From positions 48,889-112,888 of the forward strand of contig NZ_SRYR01000009.1 of NCBI RefSeq assembly GCF_004794105.1: DNA of 64,000 nt, given 5' to 3'. The position numbers and the translations under genes were made by a program. The notes under the pieces were generated by a model. That model was not told the DNA's origin. It saw nothing but the letters and a program-made list of their open reading frames with translations, and searched no databases. The stretch is from Clostridium sartagoforme (GTDB taxonomy: Bacteria; Bacillota; Clostridia; Clostridiales; Clostridiaceae). Positions 57,606 to 64,000 of the stretch are shown here, one piece after another; position 1 is the first letter of the stretch; every line of letters starts with the position of its first letter.

Positions 57606-58352
57606 TTAAAAGTTAACTATTTGTGAGAAATCTGCAGCAACTAAGCTAGCTCCACCAACTAAAGCTCCATCTATGTCAGACATAGCCATTTGATCTTTAA
57701 TTGTGTTTGGCTTAACTGATCCACCATATTGAATTCTTATCTTATCAGCAACTTCTTTTCCAAACATTTCTGCTAATACAGCTCTTATAGCCATAATTGT
57801 TTCATTAGCTTGCTCGTTTGTAGCAGTTTTTCCAGTTCCGATTGCCCAGATTGGTTCGTAAGCAACAACAACTTTTTCTGCTAATTCTTTAGATAATCCT
57901 TCTAAATCAGCTTTAATTTGTGCTCCAACAACATCATTAGTTGTTCCGTTTTCTCTTTGCTCTAAAGATTCTCCACAGCAAAGGATTGGAGTTAAGTTAT
58001 GAGCAAATGCCGCTTTAACTTTCTTGTTTAAAGCTTCATCTGTTTCATTGAAGTATTCTCTTCTTTCACTATGTCCTAATACAACATAGCTAACTCCCAT
58101 AGCTTCAAGCATTCCTGGAGCAACTTCTCCTGTGAAAGCTCCCTTTTCTTCAAAGTGCATGTTTTGAGCAGCAACTTTAATGTTTGATCCTTCAACTGCT
58201 TTTAAAACAGCATCTAAACAAACAAAAGTAGGACATACTACAACATCACATGTAGCATTAGCTACTAATGGTTTTAATTCTTCTACAACTTTTACAGCCT
58301 CAGCTGGAGTATAATGCATCTTCCAGTTTCCAGCTATTATTGGTTTTCTCAT
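57606..58352 (-). CDS. tpiA: Triosephosphate isomerase
   Basis: The 248-residue TIM barrel has the catalytic residues in AGNWKMHY (Lys), [10 protein letters not shown] (His) and [16 protein letters not shown] (Glu), and the phosphate loop YGGSVKP. Normal length. It follows pgk in the glycolytic cluster. Confidence 0.96.
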   Translation of the reverse strand: MRKPIIAGNWKMHYTPAEAVKVVEELKPLVANATCDVVVCPTFVCLDAVLKAVEGSNIKVAAQNMHFEEKGAFTGEVAPGMLEAMGVSYVVLGHSERREYFNETDEALNKKVKAAFAHNLTPILCCGESLEQRENGTTNDVVGAQIKADLEGLSKELAEKVVVAYEPIWAIGTGKTATNEQANETIMAIRAVLAEMFGKEVADKIRIQYGGSVKPNTIKDQMAMSDIDGALVGGASLVAADFSQIVNF

Positions 58353-58539
58353 TTAAATCACCCCGTATTATTATTAATTGGAAGAATGAAAGAATTAAGA
58401 AATTAAAAAATTAAGGTTATTATTCAACAACGTTAAATAATAAAATAAAAATCTCTTTTTAGAATACCATGCTTTTAATCATTTCCATTCTTTCATTCTT
58501 TCATTTTTTCATTCTTTCATTAATAAATAAAACTTGTTT

Positions 58540-59718
58540 TTATTTATTATTTAGTGCTTCTATTCCAGGTAAAGCCTTACCTTCTAAGAATTCTAGAGAA
58601 GCTCCACCACCTGTAGAGATGTGAGTCATCTTGTCTCCAAATCCTAAGATATTAACAGCGGCAGCTGAGTCTCCTCCACCGATAACTGTTGTTGCATCTG
58701 CATCAGCCATAGCTTTAGCAACTGCAATTGTTCCCTTATTGAAGTTATCAAATTCGAATACTCCCATAGGTCCGTTCCAAATAACTGTTTTAGCATCTTT
58801 AATTGCATCAGCATATAAAGTTTCAGTCTTAGGTCCGATATCTAATCCCATGTTTCCTGCTGGGATGTTTTGATCTTCTGTAACTACTGCTTCTACATCT
58901 TTGAATTCTGCAGCAATTCTGTGGTCAACTGGTAATAAGAACTTAACACCCTTAGCAGCTGCCTTTTCGATCATTTCCTTAGCGTAGTCAATTCTATCAG
59001 CTTCTACTAAAGAAGATCCAACTTCGTATCCTTGAGCTTTTAAGAATGTGTAAGCCATTCCTCCACCGATGATTAATGTATCAACTTTTTCTAATAAGTT
59101 GTTGATTACAGCTATCTTATCTGAAACCTTAGCTCCACCTAATATAGCTACGAATGGTCTAACTGGATTATTAACAGCTTCTCCTAAGAACTTTAATTCT
59201 TTTTGAATTAAGTATCCACATACAGCTGTATCTAAGTAATCTGTAACTCCTACAGTTGAGCAGTGAGCTCTGTGAGCTGTACCAAATGCATCGTTAACAA
59301 ATATATCTGCTAAAGAAGCTAATTCCTTAGAGAAATCTTCTACGTTCTTAGTTTCTTCTTTTCTGCATCTTGTATTTTCTAATAATACAACATCGCCATC
59401 TTTCATAGCTTCTACAGCAGCTCTAGCGTTAGCTCCTACTACTTCTTCATCTCTAGCAAAAACTACTTCTTTGTTTAGCATTTCGCTTAATCTCTTAGCA
59501 ACTGGAGCTAAAGATTTAGAAGCATCTTTTCCTAAGTGTGAGCAAAGGATAACTTTTGCACCATTTTCTATTAAATAGTTTATAGTTGGTAATGCACCAT
59601 TTAATCTATTTTCATCAGTGATAACACCATCTTTTAGTGGCACATTGAAGTCACATCTTACTAAAACCTTTTTGCCTTTAACATCGATATCTTCTATAGT
59701 TTTCTTATTAAAGCTCAT
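58540..59718 (-). CDS. pgk: Phosphoglycerate kinase
   Basis: The 392-residue enzyme makes ATP from 1,3-bisphosphoglycerate. Marks: [42 protein letters not shown] and the C-terminal [10 protein letters not shown] and [14 protein letters not shown] start at ATG 59718 behind AGAGGTG; a further ATG three codons upstream has no site. Between pgk and tpiA lies a 187-base spacer with imperfect CATTCTTT repeats. Confidence 0.96.
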   Translation of the reverse strand: MSFNKKTIEDIDVKGKKVLVRCDFNVPLKDGVITDENRLNGALPTINYLIENGAKVILCSHLGKDASKSLAPVAKRLSEMLNKEVVFARDEEVVGANARAAVEAMKDGDVVLLENTRCRKEETKNVEDFSKELASLADIFVNDAFGTAHRAHCSTVGVTDYLDTAVCGYLIQKELKFLGEAVNNPVRPFVAILGGAKVSDKIAVINNLLEKVDTLIIGGGMAYTFLKAQGYEVGSSLVEADRIDYAKEMIEKAAAKGVKFLLPVDHRIAAEFKDVEAVVTEDQNIPAGNMGLDIGPKTETLYADAIKDAKTVIWNGPMGVFEFDNFNKGTIAVAKAMADADATTVIGGGDSAAAVNILGFGDKMTHISTGGGASLEFLEGKALPGIEALNNK

Positions 59719-59803
59719 TGATTTCACCTCTTAATTTATTTTTTGAAACTTTTATGTTTCATTTATATTTATAAGCATGAAGCCGCCTTTATTAATTTTT
59801 AAT

Positions 59804-59819
59804 TGTGCGACAGCACCTT
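59804..59819. repeat. Dispersed TGTGCGACAGCACCTT arm
   Basis: Same 10-14 base arm as at 24438-24511, 40088 and 43475, in the gap-pgk spacer. Confidence 0.6.
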
Positions 59820-59845
59820 TAAGTATCTATTCTTAATTTAAAATA

Positions 59846-59880
59846 GGTCTGGCCTCATAGATTTTCTATAAAACCAGACC
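59846..59880 (-). terminator. Hairpin between gap and pgk
   Basis: GGTCTGG / CCAGACC followed on the minus strand by TATTTTAAA, 40 bases past gap. It could attenuate read-through to pgk. Confidence 0.7.
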
Positions 59881-59920
59881 CATAATTAATGCTCTATTTT
59901 AAGTATTACTAACTATTTAA

Positions 59921-60919
59921 TTATCTAGTTACGAAGTACTTTAAAGTTCTTATTAATTGGTTAGTGTATGACATTTCGTTATCGTACCAAGCAGCAACTT
60001 TTACTAATTGCTCTTCTCCAACTGTCATAACTTTTGTTTGAGTTGCATCGAATAATGAACCGTAAGTGATTCCGATTACGTCTGATGAAACTATTTCATC
60101 TTCAGTGTAACCAAATGATTCGTTTGCAGCAGCAGCCATAGCAGCGTTAATTTCTTCTACAGTAGCTTTCTTGTCTAAAGTTACAACTAATTCAGTTAAT
60201 GAACCTGTAGTAACTGGAACTCTTTGAGCACCACCATCTAATTTTCCTTTTAATTCTGGAATAACTAAACCAATTGCTTTAGCAGCTCCAGTTGAGTTTG
60301 GAACGATGTTAGCAGCAGCAGCTCTACCTCTTCTTAAGTCACCTTTTCCATGAGGACCATCTAATGTATTTTGGTCATTAGTGTAAGCATGGATTGTAGT
60401 CATGAATCCTTTTTGAATTCCGAACTTATCGTTTAATACTTTAGCCATTGGAGCTAAACAGTTTGTAGTACATGAAGCACCTGAAACAACTGTTTCACTT
60501 CCATCTAATATATCATTATTTACGTTGTAAACAACAGTCTTGATGTCTCCAGTTGCAGGAGCTGAAATAACAACCTTCTTAGCACCAGCTTGTAAGTGTA
60601 AACCAGCTTTTTCTTGAGAAGTGAAGAATCCAGTACATTCTAATACTACGTCAACGTTTAATTCTTTCCATGGTAAGTCTGCAGGATTTCTTTCAGCTGT
60701 AACTTTGATTTCTTTTCCGTTAACAACGAAAGCTCCTTCTTTAACTTCGATTTCACCGTTGAATCTTCCTTGAGAAGAGTCATATTTAAATAAGTGAGCT
60801 AAAGTCTTAGCATCTGTTAAGTCGTTGATTGCTACCACGTTAAATTCTGGGTTTTCAATCATTAATCTTAATGCTAATCTTCCTATTCTTCCAAAACCAT
60901 TAATTGCTACATTTACCAT
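59921..60919 (-). CDS. gap: Glyceraldehyde-3-phosphate dehydrogenase
   Basis: The 332-residue NAD enzyme has the Rossmann motif [14 protein letters not shown] and the catalytic Cys in [12 protein letters not shown]. The Asp in INDLTD marks NAD specificity. I start at ATG 60919 behind AGGAGG; an upstream TTG two codons earlier is less likely. It follows cggR by 46 bases. Confidence 0.96.
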   Translation of the reverse strand: MVNVAINGFGRIGRLALRLMIENPEFNVVAINDLTDAKTLAHLFKYDSSQGRFNGEIEVKEGAFVVNGKEIKVTAERNPADLPWKELNVDVVLECTGFFTSQEKAGLHLQAGAKKVVISAPATGDIKTVVYNVNNDILDGSETVVSGASCTTNCLAPMAKVLNDKFGIQKGFMTTIHAYTNDQNTLDGPHGKGDLRRGRAAAANIVPNSTGAAKAIGLVIPELKGKLDGGAQRVPVTTGSLTELVVTLDKKATVEEINAAMAAAANESFGYTEDEIVSSDVIGITYGSLFDATQTKVMTVGEEQLVKVAAWYDNEMSYTNQLIRTLKYFVTR

Positions 60920-60965
60920 TTGCAATTACCTCCTAAAAATAGTTATATTTAAAATTTTAAAAATT

Positions 60966-62009
60966 TTAAGCTAATTTATTGTGTTCTTTGATGAACTCCA
61001 TAATCTTTATTCCAGCAGCTTCATCGGTGACTAATATGGCATTATGATTATTCATCATGGTTGCAATAATAGCATCTACTTTATTTTCCCCAGCAGCCAC
61101 TGCAATATGTGTGTTAATTTTTCTTGCTTCATTAATATTTATTCCAATTGAAGTATTTTCTGAAACTACTTTAGAATCTTTGTTAAAATAACATCCAAAG
61201 GCTTCTCCAACAGCTCCTAAAGATTTAAGCTTATTAAATTCATCACTTGATACATCTCTTTTTTCAGCCATTACTAAGGCTTCACCAATACCATATATTA
61301 AAATATTTGCTTTATGTATATTATCTATTACTTCTTTTATTTCTTTTTCTTTTAATAAGGTATCTAAGAGATTTAAGCTTAGATTTTCTGGAATATGAAG
61401 CAATTTATAGGCACCATTTAACTTTTTAGCTAAAGATGCAGCTAATGTACTTGCTTGTATTTCAACTTTTCTTCCCATTCCGCCTCTAGCTGGAACAACA
61501 AGAATATTAGAAACCTTGTTAATCTTTGGCATAGCTTCAACAAACTCTTTTATGGTGTTTCCACCAGTTATAGCTATAATATTGTTATCTTCTATTATAG
61601 ATTTTAAACACTGAGCTGTAGCTTTTCCAATTTCCTTTAAGATAGTCTTGCTTTTTTCTACATCTCCTGGAACTATTATTACTTCTTTTAATCCAAGGAA
61701 ATTTTTTATGTTTTCTTCAATATCTGATAAACCTTTTATTTCATGAATAAATTCTTTAAGTTTATCAACTATTTCTTCCCCTTCTTCTGTAACAGTCATT
61801 CCTGGTGTATTAATTTCAATTAAATTTTGAGATTTTAAAAAATTTATTTCGTTTCTTACAATTCTTTCACCAAGATCTAATTGATTTGCTAAAACACGTC
61901 TTCCTATAGGCTGATTGTAATATATTGTCCTTAGAATACTATAACGCTTTTCTAGGACTTCTACAAGTTCAGGAACTATTTTTTTCTGTAAATATAATAT
62001 TTCCTGCAC
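60966..62009 (-). CDS. cggR: Central glycolytic gene regulator (SorC/DeoR family)
   Basis: The 347-residue protein has a winged helix (about residues 20-70, YYNQPIGRRVLANQLDLGERIVR) and a sugar-binding domain (about 90-347) with GGNTIKEFVEAMP. CggR represses gap and cggR until fructose-1,6-bisphosphate rises. I start at GTG 62009 because AAAGGAGG lies 7 bases upstream; the longer frame to 62081 would cover the operator. The operator is found directly upstream. Confidence 0.9.
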   Translation of the reverse strand: MQEILYLQKKIVPELVEVLEKRYSILRTIYYNQPIGRRVLANQLDLGERIVRNEINFLKSQNLIEINTPGMTVTEEGEEIVDKLKEFIHEIKGLSDIEENIKNFLGLKEVIIVPGDVEKSKTILKEIGKATAQCLKSIIEDNNIIAITGGNTIKEFVEAMPKINKVSNILVVPARGGMGRKVEIQASTLAASLAKKLNGAYKLLHIPENLSLNLLDTLLKEKEIKEVIDNIHKANILIYGIGEALVMAEKRDVSSDEFNKLKSLGAVGEAFGCYFNKDSKVVSENTSIGININEARKINTHIAVAAGENKVDAIIATMMNNHNAILVTDEAAGIKIMEFIKEHNKLA

Positions 62010-62024
62010 TGCCAACCCTCCTTT

Positions 62025-62061
62025 GGTCAAAAAAAGTCCCATATATATTATATATGTCCCA
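62025..62061 (-). promoter_or_regulatory. CggR operator
   Basis: On the minus strand the pattern TGGGAC-N14-TGGGAC-N6-TGAC recurs, with the two TGGGAC copies 20 bases apart. This matches the spacing of the B. subtilis CggR operator, CGGGACN6TGTCN4 repeated. Confidence 0.8.
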
Positions 62062-62290
62062 CATCTAATATTATAAAACACTTCTATTAATTTTGAAAGT
62101 ACTTTCTTTAAACTTTTCTAAAACTTTTACAATTATTTAGTATATTCTCATTAATGAGGAAGATATATTTCTTTATTGTAATACCTTCCTCATAATGCTA
62201 ATCCTTTTATTATCCTAAAGTTTTATAATTTAACTCATTTTTAATTTTTATTTTTATTTAAGCTTTAAATCTAGTATAAACTTTTTTCAT

Positions 62291-63673
62291 TTACTCTATT
62301 CTTTTTCTTTTACTTGAAGATCTTATACCTAGTTCTTCTCTATACTTAGCAACAGTTCTTCTAGAAATATTTAATTTCTTTTTATTAAGTTCATCACAAA
62401 TTATTTGGTCTGATAGAGGTTTTTTCTTATCTTCTGCATCTATCATTTCTTTTATTTGCTTCTTTATATTAACAACTGCTACATCCTCAGAATTATTTTT
62501 TGAAGTACTTAATCCACCAGTAAATAAATCTTTAATTTTAACAGTGCCAAAACTAGTTAAAATATATTTATCCTTTATAGCTCTACTAACTGTTGATTCA
62601 TGGATCTTTAATATTTCAGCCATTTCCTTTAATGTCATTGGTTTTAAATATTTTTGTCCCTTATCAAAGTATTCCTTTTGTTTTTCTACTACCTGTTCTA
62701 AAATTCTAAGTAATGTACTTTTTCTTTGTTCTATACTTTTAATTAAGAACATTGCACTATTAAGTTTTTCCTTTACATAACTTTCAGTACTTTCATCTTC
62801 CTTATTATTAATAATATCCTTATATAAATTGCTTATTGAAAGCCTTGGTATTACACCTTCATTCATTATTACAAAGTATTCACCATCTATTTTTCTAATT
62901 GCTGCATCTGGAATTATGAATTTAACATCATCTCCTGTAAAAAATCCTCTTGATGGCTTTGGTTCAAGACCCTTTATAATATCGCCTAAATCCTGCGCTT
63001 CTTTTGGAGTTATATTTAAATTTTTAGCAATAACAGCAAATTTATTATCTGCAATTAAATCTAAATACTCATCTATTATCTCTTCTAGATTTTCATCTAA
63101 CATTCCCTTTTTTATTAATTGGATTTTTAAGCATTCTTTTAAGTCCCTAGCTCCAATTCCATCTGGGTCTAAATCTTGCAGAATTTCTAAAGCCTCTTCA
63201 CCTAATTCAATATTAATATCTAATTCCTTGCATATCTCTTCTAGAGGCATGTCCAAGTATCCTCTACTATCAATATTTTCTATCATATATGATACTATAG
63301 CCTTTTTGTATTCATCTTCATCAGATTCAATAAGTTGCTCTTGTAAGTATTCAGTAAGAGATTCACTTTTAGATATAAAATTAAAGGGTGAAACTTCGTC
63401 ATCCTTATTATAATCGCCATAACTTTGGTTTCCGTAATTATCAAACTCTAAGTACTTAATCATTTCCTTATAATCTATTTTATCTTCAAACTTCTTATCT
63501 TCTTGGATAAAATCAAAGTCACCTTCAAGAATTGGATTTTCTAAAAACTCCTTTTCTATATGCTCTCTTAGATCATAAGTAGACATTTGTAGTAGCTTAA
63601 TAGATAATTGCATTTGCTGTGTCATTATTAACTTTTGTTCTTGGGTAAGATTTAAATTAAAATCTAATTTCAT
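62291..63673 (-). CDS. rpoN: RNA polymerase sigma-54 factor
   Basis: The 460-residue protein has the N-terminal activator-interacting region (TQEQKLIMTQQMQLSIKLLQM), the core-binding part, a helix-turn-helix (about residues 360-390, MAEILKIHESTVSRAI) and the RpoN box RRTVAKYREELG near the C-terminus. It stands alone, upstream of cggR by about 280 bases. No enhancer-binding activator is encoded in this window. Confidence 0.94.
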   Translation of the reverse strand: MKLDFNLNLTQEQKLIMTQQMQLSIKLLQMSTYDLREHIEKEFLENPILEGDFDFIQEDKKFEDKIDYKEMIKYLEFDNYGNQSYGDYNKDDEVSPFNFISKSESLTEYLQEQLIESDEDEYKKAIVSYMIENIDSRGYLDMPLEEICKELDINIELGEEALEILQDLDPDGIGARDLKECLKIQLIKKGMLDENLEEIIDEYLDLIADNKFAVIAKNLNITPKEAQDLGDIIKGLEPKPSRGFFTGDDVKFIIPDAAIRKIDGEYFVIMNEGVIPRLSISNLYKDIINNKEDESTESYVKEKLNSAMFLIKSIEQRKSTLLRILEQVVEKQKEYFDKGQKYLKPMTLKEMAEILKIHESTVSRAIKDKYILTSFGTVKIKDLFTGGLSTSKNNSEDVAVVNIKKQIKEMIDAEDKKKPLSDQIICDELNKKKLNISRRTVAKYREELGIRSSSKRKRIE

Positions 63674-64000
63674 ATATCACACCTTCATCCTATAGAGAAC
63701 TTCTACCCTTATATTTTACGTATAAACTGTAATTTAATATTTACTATGTAATCTATTTATAAATTGTGCTTAAATTTATTTTATAGCAATACATTTATAT
63801 ACCATCATTTCTAAATACTTATTTCATTTAAACTATTCTATTAATAACTGCAAAACATTATTAATATATAAGTTGTAATAAAGTTTTTACATTTTATTAA
63901 ATTAGTTCATATAAAAAATATTTCAGTTAAGTAAATACAGAATCAACTTATATAAAAATTAAAAGATATATAAGCTTTCAATTAATGTAATTTACACTTT
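63674..64000. other. Intergenic region after the rpoN start
   Basis: No gene is evident. It should hold the rpoN promoter. At 63866-63890 is TAAGTTGTAATAAAGTTTTTA, the inverted counterpart of a sequence at 44167-44192. Confidence 0.5.

Noticed and set aside
58380..58530. CATTCTTT repeats as a structured RNA
   Set aside because: Simple-sequence pyrimidine run; partial foldback with the GAATGAAAGAA arm can arise by composition.

Overview
The window is AT-rich, low-GC Firmicute DNA that looks like Clostridium sensu stricto. The evidence is the gene set (CcdA/TlpA thiol system, NfnAB, sigma-54, the CggR-linked glycolytic genes, an M26-type surface protease), strong AGGAGG ribosome binding sites, and a tmRNA whose encoded tag reads AEDNFALAA, which I recall as the Clostridium perfringens type. 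The species cannot be fixed from the sequence alone. Almost all genes lie on the minus strand.

Layout. 0-2.7 kb: a redox operon (response regulator fragment, TlpA-like thioredoxin, CcdA, two small membrane or anchored proteins). 2.9-6.3 kb: a DHFR-like reductase divergent from a WYL regulator with its own promoter and operator, an L,D-transpeptidase, and a graveyard of gene relics. 6.3-10.9 kb: a beta-glucoside PTS operon (licT, bglF, bglA) controlled by two antiterminator sites. 11.1-14.7 kb: a heterodimeric ABC exporter. 15.0-19.6 kb: a probable type VII secretion effector locus built around a lipase with a C-terminal WXG-like domain, two diverged lipoproteins that may give immunity, and a truncated lipase copy. 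19.8-25.2 kb: a sugar-acid pathway (ManD/RspA-like dehydratase, KDG kinase, KDPG aldolase, PTS EIIBC, GntR regulator). 25.6-29.6 kb: a 1325-residue M26-like metalloprotease with Ig-like and cell-wall-binding repeats. 30.5-31.8 kb: ssrA (tmRNA), interrupted in its T-loop by a 269-nt group I intron, next to a free-standing LAGLIDADG endonuclease gene. 32.2-37.7 kb: assorted metabolic genes and NfnAB. 38.3-46.8 kb: lactonase, smpB, rnr, secG, eno, kinase-like protein. 46.9-54.0 kb: amino-acid ABC importer, DegV and small genes. 54.4-63.7 kb: ROK kinase, then gpmI, tpiA, pgk, gap, cggR and rpoN.

How it fits together. Core functions are glycolysis under CggR (the two-part CggR operator is visible upstream of cggR), trans-translation and RNA quality control (smpB, rnr, ssrA), and electron balancing by NfnAB. 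Accessory functions (type VII lipase, metalloprotease, PTS and sugar-acid loci) sit mainly between 5 and 31 kb, together with pseudogenes, dispersed repeats and the intron/endonuclease pair. That pattern suggests a plastic region inserted next to ssrA.
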